64,000 bases of DNA, taken from UBA5072 sp963822145. GTDB taxonomy: Bacteria; Bacteroidota; Bacteroidia; Bacteroidales; UBA10428. Each line of letters opens with the position of its first letter. Positions within the stretch are counted from its first letter, which is position 1. Of the stretch, positions 8,924-18,037 are shown piece after piece. Made by a program: the position numbers and the translations under genes. Where the stretch lies: assembly GCA_963822145.1 (NCBI GenBank), contig CAWGGG010000002.1, positions 124,001 through 188,000 of the forward strand. Direction: 5' to 3'. Under the pieces are notes generated by a model, which saw nothing but the letters and a program-made list of their open reading frames with translations, was not told the DNA's origin and searched no databases.

Positions 8924-8955
8924 TTTACGTAAATAAAGCAAAAGTTATATTTTTG
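8924..8955 (+). promoter_or_regulatory. Promoter region of the serine hydrolase gene, with a palindrome beside it
   Basis: TATTTTTG (8948-8955) fits the Bacteroidetes -7 box and lies 15 bp before the first possible ATG (8971) and 54 bp before the second (9010). Just upstream is a perfect 10-bp palindrome TTTACGTAAA (8924-8933) inside a longer imperfect repeat GCTTTA/TAAAGC, placed where an operator could overlap the -33 region. The remaining ~200 bp gap to the divergent reductase gene holds no gene that I can see. Confidence 0.45.
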
Positions 8956-8970
8956 ATAGGGTTTTAAAAG

Positions 8971-10236
8971 ATGTTGAACGGTATTGTATTAAGAGGTATT
9001 TCTTGCTCTATGTTGAAAAGATTTATAACTGGGATTTTCGTAATACTGATATTTTCATTTTCCACCCTTGATCTGGGTTCGGTTACTGATGGTGAATATG
9101 AATCAAAAAGTTCTGCTTTTGTAAGCAGTTCAAAGCCAGTGCACCTTGATAGCCTGGTTTTTACTTTTGATCAATACATGCAGAATATCGTTGACAGTTT
9201 GAAAAGCCCTGGTGCAGCAGTGGCACTGGTATATAAGGGAGAAATTGTCCTGTTAAAAGGTTACGGTGTTAAAAGATCCGGCGGAACAGATTCAGTTGAC
9301 GCCCATACAGTCTTCAGACTTGGATCCGTTTCAAAGGGATTTGCCTCAGTTCTTACAGGAATAATGGTGGAAGAAGGATCTCTTGACTGGGATGATCACA
9401 TCCAGCGGTACCTGAATGATTTCACCATGAAGGATACTTCTGCTGCGTCACATTTGACAGTGCGAAACATACTGAGCCATACATCCGGTTTCCCGGAACA
9501 TACTTATACGGATTTACTGGACAATGGCCATGACTTTGAAGAAATAAAGGGAGCCCTGGCAGGTGTCACAACCATTGCCAAACCGGGTCAGGTTTACGGT
9601 TACCAGAATGTAGTATACAGCCTTATCGGGGATGTTCTTAACAAAGTTACAGGTAAGGACTATAACAATCTCCTTCAGGAGAAAATATTCCAGCCCCTCA
9701 ATATGCGCGATGCTTCAACAGACTACCCTTCATTTTACTATAATCCGAATACTGCAATGCCCCATCTTAGGACAGGGGCCAGCTGGAAGGTCAAACCCAA
9801 GAACAACCGGTATTATTCAGTCTCTCCGGCTTCTGGTATCAATGCAAGTGCCTCCGATATGGCCAAATGGCTTCTTGCCCTTACCGGGTATTATCCTGAA
9901 GTTGTAGATAAGAAAACCATTGAGGATGTTTCCTTTCATACGATTGAAACCCCTAAAAAATCAGCCTATCAGCGAAACTGGAAATCCCTGGAGAGAACTT
10001 ATTACGGCCTCGGATGGCGTGTGTTTCACTTGAAGGAACATGAAGTTGTTTACCATGGCGGATATGTTGAGGGATTCCGGTCAGAGATTGCCTTCGATCC
10101 GGAAAGCAAAATTGGTATCGCCGTACTGTTCAATTCCAATACTCAGGTTGCTGCACAGTGTGTTCCGCTCTTCGTCACTGCTTACTTCAATACCTGCCTG
10201 CCTGCAGCTCAGGCCGGGTATTATGCGGAAAAATAA
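8971..10236 (+). CDS. Exported serine hydrolase of the class C beta-lactamase / penicillin-binding family
   Basis: 421 residues from the first ATG; the ATG at 9010 (M14) gives a cleaner signal peptide (LKRFITGIFVILIF) and may be the true start. The catalytic SxxK is S119-V-S-K122, the YxN is Y211-Q-N213, and the third motif HGGY is in the C-terminal third. These are the three signature motifs of the beta-lactamase/DD-peptidase superfamily. In Bacteroidetes such single-domain proteins are mostly esterases, D-aminopeptidases or peptidoglycan-related enzymes rather than antibiotic resistance enzymes, and no ampR-like regulator is adjacent. Followed 6 bp later by the queuosine-precursor transporter gene, so the two are probably co-transcribed. 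Confidence 0.88.
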   Translation: MLNGIVLRGISCSMLKRFITGIFVILIFSFSTLDLGSVTDGEYESKSSAFVSSSKPVHLDSLVFTFDQYMQNIVDSLKSPGAAVALVYKGEIVLLKGYGVKRSGGTDSVDAHTVFRLGSVSKGFASVLTGIMVEEGSLDWDDHIQRYLNDFTMKDTSAASHLTVRNILSHTSGFPEHTYTDLLDNGHDFEEIKGALAGVTTIAKPGQVYGYQNVVYSLIGDVLNKVTGKDYNNLLQEKIFQPLNMRDASTDYPSFYYNPNTAMPHLRTGASWKVKPKNNRYYSVSPASGINASASDMAKWLLALTGYYPEVVDKKTIEDVSFHTIETPKKSAYQRNWKSLERTYYGLGWRVFHLKEHEVVYHGGYVEGFRSEIAFDPESKIGIAVLFNSNTQVAAQCVPLFVTAYFNTCLPAAQAGYYAEK

Positions 10237-10242
10237 ATATTC

Positions 10243-10917
10243 ATGAAGAATACGCCATTTCGCTATTTCGACATTTTAGTGGCTTTATTTGTTTCTGTAC
10301 TTCTTATTTCCAATATCGCCTCTACCAAAATCCTGTCTCTTTGGAAGTTTACTTTTGATGGTGGAACATTATTATTTCCGGTAAGTTATATTTTTGGTGA
10401 TATCCTCACCGAAGTTTATGGTTTCCGTCGTTCACGCCGGGTTATCTGGCTTGGTTTTTTTGCTGCACTTTTAATGTCTTTGGTTTTGTTTGTTGTTCAG
10501 ATCCTGCCACCGGCAGGCGGCTGGAACAACCAGCAGGCCTATGAAAGTGTTCTGGGATTTGTTCCTCGGATAGTAATTGCCAGCTTGCTGGCATATTTTA
10601 CAGGTGAGTTTGCCAATTCTGTAATCCTTTCCCGACTTAAAATAATTACAAAAGGCCGCTTCCTCTGGACCCGCACAATCGGCTCAACCATTATCGGAGA
10701 AGGCATTGATACCCTGGTTTTCTGCTGGATTGCTTTTTACGGAATCCTCCCGCAACCATTATTCTGGTCGGTCCTGATCTCCAATTATATCTTTAAGTGC
10801 ACTGTCGAAATAGGATTTACACCCCTGACCTACCTCATCGTAGGAATGCTCAAAAGAAAAGAAAACGTGGATGTATACGATTATGGCATCAGCTATAATC
10901 CATTTGAAATGTCGTGA
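10243..10917 (+). CDS. Queuosine precursor transporter (YhhQ/QPTR family)
   Basis: A 224-residue membrane protein with about six hydrophobic segments. The N-terminal ISNIASTKILSLW and the following GGTLLFPVSYIFGDILTEVYG block are characteristic of the DUF165/YhhQ family, and GEFANS plus TIGSTIIGEGIDTL complete the pattern. Family members import queuine precursors such as preQ0/preQ1 for tRNA wobble-base modification. It lies 6 bp after the serine hydrolase gene and 22 bp before the TolC-like gene. No queuosine synthesis gene is visible here; mnmG, another wobble-modification gene, is 32 kb away. Confidence 0.9.
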   Translation: MKNTPFRYFDILVALFVSVLLISNIASTKILSLWKFTFDGGTLLFPVSYIFGDILTEVYGFRRSRRVIWLGFFAALLMSLVLFVVQILPPAGGWNNQQAYESVLGFVPRIVIASLLAYFTGEFANSVILSRLKIITKGRFLWTRTIGSTIIGEGIDTLVFCWIAFYGILPQPLFWSVLISNYIFKCTVEIGFTPLTYLIVGMLKRKENVDVYDYGISYNPFEMS

Positions 10918-10939
10918 CAATTATAACTTCCTGTTATAA

Positions 10940-11686
10940 ATGCGTGTAATATTTTGCCTATTGCTGCTTTTACAGGTTATCCCGATACACGGACAAACCG
11001 GCAAATTAGCTTTCAACACCGTTGAAAATGCCATTATAACTGGAATACGCAATAACCCATCCCTTACAGATAGTAGCGATAAAAAAAATCTGGTCCGCCA
11101 GATAAAATCCACGTGGTACCAATGGCTTTATCAGATCAACAGGTTGGCAGTCCTGGAAGATCAGCTGTTATGGCTCGGTGATCTGGACAGAGTAGCAGCG
11201 TTGCGGTATGAGGAAGGGGATATAGACCTGCTGGAAAAATCATCCTTTGTTGATGCACTGGCCAGAATCAGGACCCTTGTTGCTGTCGCGGACAATGATA
11301 CTGAAATGTCACTGAATCAGTTTAGACAACTCCTGCATTGCCATGAAAATCCTGCGCCTACTGATAGCAGTCTTACCATGTACCAGGTTTATAAAAGTTC
11401 CGGTAACCTACCCCGTCTGAAATCCCATGCTGATACACTTGCATTTGAAAATCTGCAGCTTGTGCTCGACAGCAAATTTGCCCTGCTACGCTATTACCAA
11501 TCCCATGGCCTGGAACATGCCCGGCTGTTGCTTCAGATTAGCAGGGCCCGTTTTAATGCAGAAGAAACCGATTATCTCGAATTCACAAGAGCAATAACAG
11601 ACGCTTTTGAAACCAGGCTGAAGTACCTCGATACCCTGAATGACTATAACCAAACTGCCATTGAACTTGAGTACCATGTTTACTAA
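10940..11686 (+). CDS. Very short TolC-like outer-membrane efflux protein
   Basis: 248 residues with a Sec signal (VIFCLLLLLQVIPIHGQ). After an AIITGIRNNPSL segment resembling the TolC N-terminal repeat, the coil KSTWYQWLYQINRLAVLEDQ resembles the TolC domain often fused to Bacteroidetes CusA pumps. The C-terminal part (DYLEFTRAITDAFETRLKY, then NQTAIELEY) matches the last coil of the same family. Normal TolC proteins are about 420-480 residues, so roughly half, including middle strands and coil, is absent, yet the frame is open and signal and terminal repeats are kept. It overlaps the CusB-like adaptor gene by 11 bp. No RND pump gene is nearby. Function uncertain: a reduced channel, a lipoprotein partner, or a decaying remnant. 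Confidence 0.65.
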   Translation: MRVIFCLLLLLQVIPIHGQTGKLAFNTVENAIITGIRNNPSLTDSSDKKNLVRQIKSTWYQWLYQINRLAVLEDQLLWLGDLDRVAALRYEEGDIDLLEKSSFVDALARIRTLVAVADNDTEMSLNQFRQLLHCHENPAPTDSSLTMYQVYKSSGNLPRLKSHADTLAFENLQLVLDSKFALLRYYQSHGLEHARLLLQISRARFNAEETDYLEFTRAITDAFETRLKYLDTLNDYNQTAIELEYHVY

Positions 11687-12518
11687 GCCAATCTCCGTCA
11701 CCTTGTTTTTTGCGCTGCTGCTGCTGTGCCCCGGCTGCAAAAATAATCGCTCCGCCAGTCCCTCAACACCCGATAACGTGACTCACTGCCAGGGTTATTT
11801 CATGCTAAAACCGGAAAACCTGATGCGTATCATAGCTCCGGCCGAGGGAATTGTAAGGCTGAAACACCGCTCTCCAGAGGATTTTATTGAAGCAGGAACA
11901 GTGCTGGCCACAATGGAAAACACAGCGTTTTTGCAATTAAAACAGGAATACCTTGAAGCTCAATATCAGCTCGAATATTTGCAGGAAGATTATAAAAGGC
12001 AAGGGGAACTTACTGTTGAAAATGCAACCTCCATAAAAAAAATGCAGGCTGCACGCCGAGATTATCAATCCGCAGAATTGAGAAGGAATGCCCTGCGATC
12101 CCGGTTGAATGCATACGGAATTTGCGCAGATTGTTTGAAGCCGGACCAGCTGACACCCTCAATCGATATCCGTGCTCCACGATCAGGTTATATTTCGGAG
12201 ATAACCCTTCCGTCAGGTTCCTTCGCACGCCTTGGGGATATTATCCTGGTGATGTGTAAGGACCATAGCCTGGTCCTGAAAATTCGTATTCCCGAACAGA
12301 TCATTCCCAGTCTTCAAAAAGACCAGCGCGTTGACTTTTACCTGACCCGGGATACCCTCACGCTTTACAGCGCCAGGTTGTTGTCAAAGATTTACAGCAT
12401 CGATCCCGAAACGCACATGGCCGAGATATATGCTGACATATCGGGTAATACAAGTGATTTTATTCCTGGAATGTCCGTTATTGTGAAAATCATAACAAGT
12501 AAACCGGTCGGAAACTAA
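11676..12518 (+). CDS. CusB/HlyD-type efflux adaptor lipoprotein
   Basis: 280 residues starting at ATG 11676, chosen because it gives a lipoprotein signal with lipobox LLCPGC. The layout is that of a periplasmic membrane-fusion protein: a first lipoyl half-motif (IIAPAEGIVRLKH), a coiled-coil hairpin (about residues 85-145, QEYLEAQYQLEYLQEDYKR), a second lipoyl half (IRAPRSGYISEITLPSGSFA) and a beta-barrel domain (FIPGMSVIVKI). Adaptors of this kind bridge an inner-membrane pump and a TolC channel. The preceding gene is TolC-like but no pump gene follows; the next gene, 80 bp on, is an unrelated coiled-coil protein with its own promoter. Substrate unknown; CusB-like proteins handle metals, but no metal-binding Met cluster is evident. 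Confidence 0.82.
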   Translation: MFTKPISVTLFFALLLLCPGCKNNRSASPSTPDNVTHCQGYFMLKPENLMRIIAPAEGIVRLKHRSPEDFIEAGTVLATMENTAFLQLKQEYLEAQYQLEYLQEDYKRQGELTVENATSIKKMQAARRDYQSAELRRNALRSRLNAYGICADCLKPDQLTPSIDIRAPRSGYISEITLPSGSFARLGDIILVMCKDHSLVLKIRIPEQIIPSLQKDQRVDFYLTRDTLTLYSARLLSKIYSIDPETHMAEIYADISGNTSDFIPGMSVIVKIITSKPVGN

Positions 12519-12534
12519 AATAAAAAGCCATAGG

Positions 12535-12567
12535 TTGTTTTTATTCTTTTTAGTTGTTTTATCTTTG
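12535..12567 (+). promoter_or_regulatory. Promoter of the coiled-coil membrane protein gene
   Basis: A -33-like TTG at 12535-12537 and a -7 box TATCTTTG at 12560-12567 are 22 bp apart, close to the Bacteroidetes promoter layout. The ATG at 12599 is 31 bp downstream of the box. Confidence 0.65.
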
Positions 12568-12598
12568 CTAAAATTTATTAAGAACCAACATTATCACT

Positions 12599-13501
12599 AT
12601 GGAAACGACAACAAACACCTATCAGAGACAACCTGAAAAAAAGCCATCAACCGCATTAGTGGTACTTGTTATTTTGCTGGCCATTGCAGTTGTTATACTG
12701 GGATATAAATACTTTACGGAATCCCGTCAGCTGGGTCAGACAACAGAGGAAAAGGCCATTCTTGAAGATGTTAAAAGCGACCTGGAAAAGCAGCTTCGCG
12801 ATATGATCGTTGAGTATGATTCACTGAAAACCACCAACGACAGTGTTAACGGACTGTTGGTCAAGGAACAGGATAAAATTACAAATCTTTTGAGGATGCA
12901 GGCTACCGATGCCGAGAAGATCAGAAAGTATCAGGGCGAGCTTGAAACTTTGCGGAAAGTCATGCGCAGTTATATTGTTCAGATCGATTCACTCAATACC
13001 CGCAACAGGGAACTTACCGCTGAAAATATTCAGGTTAAGGAACAGCTTACTACGGTTGAAACTGAGAAAGTAGCCCTTTCCAAAGAAAAGGAAATTCTGA
13101 ACACCCAGGTTCAGCTGGCAAAAGTTTTATCAGCCAAAAGTATTGTAGCACAACCACTTAACAAATCCGATAAGGCCAACAACAAAGTCAGTAAGGTAGC
13201 CAAAATTAAGGTTTGCTTTACGGTCAGGGAGAATGCAGTTGCTGAAGCCGGTACCAAGGATGTATACATGAGAATCATCAGGCCCGACGAGGTTGTTTTA
13301 CCTGCAGGCAGCGGGGAAACCTTTGAATTTAATGGTGAACAGGTTGTTTATTCTGCCAAACGGCAGCTCGAATTTGAAAACAAGGATATTGACATGTGTA
13401 TCTTTTGGGATAAAAATGCCGACCTGATTGCCGGAAATTATACCGTAGTGTTGTATGCCGAGAATTATGAAATTGGATCGGCTACATTTACCCTGAAATA
13501 G
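12599..13501 (+). CDS. Membrane-anchored coiled-coil protein of unknown function
   Basis: 300 residues in three parts. A short cytosolic N-terminus (about 1-18) is followed by one transmembrane helix (about 19-37, ALVVLVILLAIAVVILGYK), then a long coiled coil rich in E, K, Q and L (about 45-170), and a beta-rich C-terminal domain (about 195-300) ending in VVLYAENYEIGSATFTLK. The architecture suggests a periplasm-facing scaffold or cell-envelope structural protein. I recognise the type as common in Bacteroidetes genomes but know no established function. It has its own promoter and a strong terminator, so it is a single-gene transcript and probably well expressed. Confidence 0.8.
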   Translation: METTTNTYQRQPEKKPSTALVVLVILLAIAVVILGYKYFTESRQLGQTTEEKAILEDVKSDLEKQLRDMIVEYDSLKTTNDSVNGLLVKEQDKITNLLRMQATDAEKIRKYQGELETLRKVMRSYIVQIDSLNTRNRELTAENIQVKEQLTTVETEKVALSKEKEILNTQVQLAKVLSAKSIVAQPLNKSDKANNKVSKVAKIKVCFTVRENAVAEAGTKDVYMRIIRPDEVVLPAGSGETFEFNGEQVVYSAKRQLEFENKDIDMCIFWDKNADLIAGNYTVVLYAENYEIGSATFTLK

Positions 13502-13522
13502 ATTATTAAACCAACTGCCTTT

Positions 13523-13560
13523 AAACCTCCCGGACCTTGTTCGTGGAGGTTTTTTCTTTT
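13523..13560 (+). terminator. Rho-independent terminator after the coiled-coil protein gene
   Basis: Inverted repeat AAACCTCC (13523-13530) and GGAGGTTT (13545-13552) with a 14-nt loop, followed by a T-rich tract. It also lies just before the 3' end of the convergent hemW gene. Confidence 0.85.
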
Positions 13561-13599
13561 ATTATCCTGCTCATCCGCTCCCTTCGATTCAATGCCACC

Positions 13600-14727
13600 T
13601 TAATTAATCAACCTGGCAATAATATAATCTGAGATCAGCCAGCCCTTCTGCGTGAGCCTGCAGGTATTGCCTTCCTGAATCATATGGCCTGATGATACCA
13701 TGGATTTTGCTGCCGCGATGAAATTCCTGCACGTCTCTTCTCCGAATTCCAGCCGGATTCTTTCCGTATCCGCCCCTGTGGAGGTCCTTAGAGAAACCAG
13801 AAGATATTCATTGAATTTTATTGCCTGATCCAATTCCTCCCGCACAAAAAATTCCATGCCGGTCCTGATGGCTTCAATATAGGTTCTCACCTGGGACACA
13901 TTCCACTGCCGGGAATGGATATTGTAGGAATGTGCCGAAGGACCAATCCCCAGGTATTTCTTTTGCTGCCAGTAACCCGAATTATGCCTGGAAATGAAAC
14001 CTGCTTTTGCCAGGTTGGAAATTTCATAATGAAGGAATCCTTTTGCCCCTGCCATCTTTGTCAACAGGTTGAATTGCCGTTGGCTCTCCTTGTCATCCGG
14101 CATTTTCAGCGCTCCACGTTTAGCCGCACGGGAGAGGGCGGTCCCGGGCTCCAGGCTCAGGTGGTAGGCAGAAATATGCTGAATATCCAGGGAAAAGGCC
14201 AGATCGAGGTTCTTTTTCCAGGCGCTGGTATCCATTTCCGGAATTCCATAAATCAGATCAATACTGATATTCTTAAACCCGGCTTGCCGTGCGTATTCAA
14301 CGCTTTTCAATGCCTGCGCTGCGTTGTGCCTGCGGTTTAACAGCACTAAGTCCTTATCCCTGAATGACTGAATGCCGATGCTGATTCGATTAAATCCGGC
14401 AATACTGATCAGCGCTTCCAGGTAATGTTCAGACAGATCATCAGGATTGGCCTCCAGTGTAATTTCACAATCGGAGGATACCTGATGAAACTGTTTTGTT
14501 TTATTTAATATAGAGGCTATTTGTGCAGGCGATAGTAACGTTGGTGTACCGCCCCCGAAATAGATGCTCCTGATGATTTCCTGTTCCAGGTAATGCTTTC
14601 TGATGTCAAGTTCTGTTTCAAGTGCCGTTATAAAATCAGGGATCAGCACTGCAGTCGTAGTTTTGTAAAAATCACAATAACTGCAAATTCTTTTACAGAA
14701 AGGTATATGGATGTAAATGCCTGCCAT
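13600..14727 (-). CDS. hemW: HemW, radical SAM heme chaperone (coproporphyrinogen oxidase-like)
   Basis: About 375 residues from ATG 14727 (MAGIYIHIPFCKRICSYC); the frame extends upstream, but that part has no family match. The radical SAM cysteines C11, C15 and C18 form the CxxxCxxC motif, followed by YFGGGTPTLL and a glycine-rich SAM-binding segment. The C-terminal HemN_C region carries GIGPSAHSY and a winged-helix-like end. HemW delivers heme to respiratory targets and is not itself a coproporphyrinogen oxidase. True HemN proteins are about 450 residues with an extra N-terminal cysteine-containing trip-wire, absent here. Divergent from the adjacent histidine kinase gene. Confidence 0.9.
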   Translation of the reverse strand: MAGIYIHIPFCKRICSYCDFYKTTTAVLIPDFITALETELDIRKHYLEQEIIRSIYFGGGTPTLLSPAQIASILNKTKQFHQVSSDCEITLEANPDDLSEHYLEALISIAGFNRISIGIQSFRDKDLVLLNRRHNAAQALKSVEYARQAGFKNISIDLIYGIPEMDTSAWKKNLDLAFSLDIQHISAYHLSLEPGTALSRAAKRGALKMPDDKESQRQFNLLTKMAGAKGFLHYEISNLAKAGFISRHNSGYWQQKKYLGIGPSAHSYNIHSRQWNVSQVRTYIEAIRTGMEFFVREELDQAIKFNEYLLVSLRTSTGADTERIRLEFGEETCRNFIAAAKSMVSSGHMIQEGNTCRLTQKGWLISDYIIARLIN

Positions 14728-14855
14728 GATGGATGCTGGAAATGTTCCTGCAAAATTGCAAATTAATTTCACGATTACGATTCTGCTGCGGATCAAACCA
14801 ACATCTCTCTTAAAACTGTACCTTTATCCGGAAATGATCCCTTTGAAGATTACCA

Positions 14856-17351
14856 ATGAAGAATCCTCCACACCGGCATTCGGATGAACCTGGTCAGTCA
14901 GGCAGTTCAAAAGAAACAACTGAGGAGATCAAACTGCTGAATGAGCAACTGACCCTGACCAATGAAGAACTCCGGATTACCAATGAAGAACTGAATGCTT
15001 ACAAAAATGAGCTGGAAAAGCTGGTCTCCATCCGCACCCTGGAGCTTCAAAAGAAAGAGGAATCCCTTCGATATAAAGGATCTCTCGAAAAACTTCTTTC
15101 CGAAATCTCCACCAGGTTTTTCAATTTATCTCCTGAGCTTGTTGATGAGAATATCAACAGGGCCCTTCAGGAGATCTGCACCTTTATTGACGCAGATGCA
15201 GCCTTTCTGGCAGAAATCATTTATTCAGAGGATATATACAGCATAGCGTATTCCTGGAGCAATGAAAAAGTAAAATGGGACAGGCAGTACTACAGCAGGG
15301 CACCTTTAAAGGATATTGCCTGGTGGATGGAAAAAATCCACGAACAGGATCATTTTACCATTTACGCAAAAGATGCCCTTCCTGAAAATTCTTTTCTTCG
15401 AACGTCTTACAGGCTCTCAGGAACAGGTTCCATGATTTTCGTACCCATTGTTTTCCAGGGTAATCTTGTGGGTTTTACCGGATACTGTTCCGTTAAACCA
15501 TACCGGAATTGGAATGCCGATGAAATATCCCTGACCCGGGTGGCAGGAGAAACCTTTGTGAATGCCCTGAAACGCAAAATCTCAGAAAAAATCCTTATAG
15601 AAAGTGAAAGAAATTACCGGGAAATTTTTAATGCCTCCAGCGAGGCCATTTTTATTTTTGATGCCGCTACCTCACAGATCATTGATATAAACCAAACAGC
15701 GCTGAACCTTTTTGGGTTTACCTATGAGGAAGGCCTTACCAGCCTCTTAAATGATTACAGCAAACCCGTTCTGGGTTTTAATCAGGACTTTGCCGGGCAA
15801 TACACGGAGAAAACCCATGAAAACGGACCATCAATTTTTGAGTGGCAGGCCGTTCGGAAAAATGGAGAAAAATTCTGGACCGAGGTTTCCTTAAAAAGAA
15901 CGGAAATAGGCGGTGATATGAGAATTATTGCAGTCATCCGAGATATCTCCGAACGCAAAAAATCACAGGAACTTATTATTCAAAGCGAGGAGCGCTTCCG
16001 TTCCATCATTCAGTACCTCACGGATATCATCTGGATTATCGATTCCAATGTCTGCATCACCTATGAATCTCCCTCCAGCTGGCAGGTCCTGGGTTATCCC
16101 CCCGGTTACCTCATCGGGAAAAAAGGATTTGAGATCATTCACCCCGACGATATGCCGGTGGTTTTAAAGGAACTGAAAGAAGTACTGGCCAACCAGAATG
16201 ATCATTCGCCAACAGAGTTCCGTGTTAAACACGCTAACGGCAATTGGATTTCACTTGAAGTCATTGCCAACAATATGCTCGATCACAAAGCCATTAAAGG
16301 CATTATTATTACTGGTCGTGATGTCACTGAGCGCAACCGGGTTGAGCGGGCTTTAATAATCAGCGAGTCCAAATTCCGGAATATTTTTAATAACAGCAGT
16401 GATGCTATTGTTATTCTAAACAAACATTACTTCTTTCTTGAAGTCAATGAGGTATTTCTTACCCTTACCGGTTATACCCTCATGGAAACCCGGAAAATGA
16501 AATTAACAGATATTGTCACGGATGCCTATCTGCCGAACCTGGTTGAAAAACTGGCCAGGATTTTTCAGAAGGAACATCAGCCGGCTCTCGAATGTGAAAT
16601 TATGGGGAATTCAAAACTTGCCTTCCCGGTTGAAATCAACAGCAAATTTATCGACTTTGAAGGAGAAATTGCCCTTATTGCCGTTATCCGGAATATCACG
16701 GAAAGAAGGCACATGGAAAACAAAATCCTGGATACCATCATATCCACCGAAGAGCGGGAAAGAGAAAAATTCGCGCGCAACCTGCACGATGAACTGGGTC
16801 CCTTGCTTTCCAGCATTAAAATGTATGTTAATTCGCTTTCTTCCACTACAGAAAAATCCAAGCATGATTTTATAACGGCACAGCTGAAGAAAATTCTCAC
16901 GGAGGTCATTCAGAGTACCAAGGAACTTTCAAACGATCTTAGCCCGCACGTTTTATCCAATTACGGTTTGCTTGCTGCAATAGAATGGTTCGTCCAGCAA
17001 CTTGAACCCTATATATCCATCACACTCGAATCCAACCTCAGGGAATCGAGATATCCCAGTAATATGGAGTTGTCAATGTACCGGATCATAAAAGAGCTGA
17101 TTAACAATACGCTGAAGCATGCCCAGGCCAATACCATTACCATCAAATTGCACCTCATTCTCATGTCGGTTCACCTGATTTACACCGACAACGGTACCGG
17201 ATTCAGAGAAAACCTGCCGGACAATATCGAATCCATGGGAATGGGTATGTCAAACATCATCAGCCGGGCACGTCTTATCAATGCCACTTGTAAATTCTTT
17301 AATAATGCCCCGTATGGAATGTCATTCGAAATGGAAGTTCCTGTGGAATAA
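14856..17351 (+). CDS. Soluble PAS/GAF histidine kinase, NarL-partner type (HisKA_3)
   Basis: 831 residues without a transmembrane segment, so a cytosolic sensor. Order: an N-terminal coiled coil (about 20-75), a GAF-like domain (about 80-245), three PAS domains (about 250-370, 375-495 and 500-620, with PAC ends such as VIRDISERKK and TGRDVTERN), a HisKA_3 dimerisation segment with the phosphoacceptor H644 in ARNLHDELGP, and a HATPase domain to the end (NNTLKHAQANTI, TDNGTGF). HisKA_3 kinases signal to LuxR/NarL-type regulators, and exactly such a gene begins 36 bp downstream. The stimulus cannot be deduced; GAF plus PAS suggests a small molecule, redox state or gas. Confidence 0.92.
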   Translation: MKNPPHRHSDEPGQSGSSKETTEEIKLLNEQLTLTNEELRITNEELNAYKNELEKLVSIRTLELQKKEESLRYKGSLEKLLSEISTRFFNLSPELVDENINRALQEICTFIDADAAFLAEIIYSEDIYSIAYSWSNEKVKWDRQYYSRAPLKDIAWWMEKIHEQDHFTIYAKDALPENSFLRTSYRLSGTGSMIFVPIVFQGNLVGFTGYCSVKPYRNWNADEISLTRVAGETFVNALKRKISEKILIESERNYREIFNASSEAIFIFDAATSQIIDINQTALNLFGFTYEEGLTSLLNDYSKPVLGFNQDFAGQYTEKTHENGPSIFEWQAVRKNGEKFWTEVSLKRTEIGGDMRIIAVIRDISERKKSQELIIQSEERFRSIIQYLTDIIWIIDSNVCITYESPSSWQVLGYPPGYLIGKKGFEIIHPDDMPVVLKELKEVLANQNDHSPTEFRVKHANGNWISLEVIANNMLDHKAIKGIIITGRDVTERNRVERALIISESKFRNIFNNSSDAIVILNKHYFFLEVNEVFLTLTGYTLMETRKMKLTDIVTDAYLPNLVEKLARIFQKEHQPALECEIMGNSKLAFPVEINSKFIDFEGEIALIAVIRNITERRHMENKILDTIISTEEREREKFARNLHDELGPLLSSIKMYVNSLSSTTEKSKHDFITAQLKKILTEVIQSTKELSNDLSPHVLSNYGLLAAIEWFVQQLEPYISITLESNLRESRYPSNMELSMYRIIKELINNTLKHAQANTITIKLHLILMSVHLIYTDNGTGFRENLPDNIESMGMGMSNIISRARLINATCKFFNNAPYGMSFEMEVPVE

Positions 17352-17386
17352 AGAGATTTGTTTTTTCATTTTATTTAACTTCAACC

Positions 17387-18037
17387 ATGACAAAACCAGG
17401 CATCATTATCGTGGATGATCACAGACTCTTCAGGAGCGGATTAAAATACATCCTTGTTGAATCAGGTAAGTATCAGGTGATCGGGGAGGCATCGAACGGT
17501 TTGGAATTCCTGGAGATACTGGAAAGCAAAAACCCTGACCTGGTGATCCTTGATATCAGGATGCCGGTAATGGATGGTATTGTGGCAGCAAAACAAGCCC
17601 TGACGAAAAAACCGGGTTTAAACATCATGATGTTGTCCATGTTCGGGGAATCTGAATACTACAGTGCTCTGGTTGAAATGGGTATTAAAGGTTTCGTCCT
17701 GAAGGATGCCGACAACGAAGAGTTCTTCCTGGCCATACAAAAAATCCTTAACGGTGGAACCTACTTCTCACAGGAATTATTGCTCGCCATTATCAAAAAA
17801 AATACATTGTCCACTCCCGTTAAGCTTTCCCGTCGTGAGAAAGAAATATTGAATGCTATTGGTCAGGGACATTCCAACCAGGAGATCTCAACCCTTTTGG
17901 CCATCAGTCAAAGAACTGTTGAAAGACACCGGACCAATCTTCTGGAAAAAACCGGCTCTAAAAATTCCATCCAGTTGATTATTTACGCTTTAAGAAATAA
18001 ATTGCTTTCCATCGAGACTACTGAGGGCCCCCGGTAA
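17387..18037 (+). CDS. NarL/LuxR-family response regulator
   Basis: 216 residues: a receiver with acidic pair D10-D11, phosphoacceptor D56 in VILDIRMP and Lys in FVLKDAD near 106, then a LuxR-type helix-turn-helix (about 145-205, LSRREKEILNAIGQGHSNQEI). All phosphorylation residues are intact. It follows the HisKA_3 kinase by 36 bp and is very likely its partner. Target genes are unknown; the receiver-only protein and SiaC-like gene downstream are candidate members of the same pathway. Confidence 0.94.
   Translation: MTKPGIIIVDDHRLFRSGLKYILVESGKYQVIGEASNGLEFLEILESKNPDLVILDIRMPVMDGIVAAKQALTKKPGLNIMMLSMFGESEYYSALVEMGIKGFVLKDADNEEFFLAIQKILNGGTYFSQELLLAIIKKNTLSTPVKLSRREKEILNAIGQGHSNQEISTLLAISQRTVERHRTNLLEKTGSKNSIQLIIYALRNKLLSIETTEGPR

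Noticed and set aside
8971..10236. Antibiotic-resistance beta-lactamase
   Set aside because: Only the general serine-hydrolase motifs are seen and context gives no resistance genes, so no resistance role is claimed.
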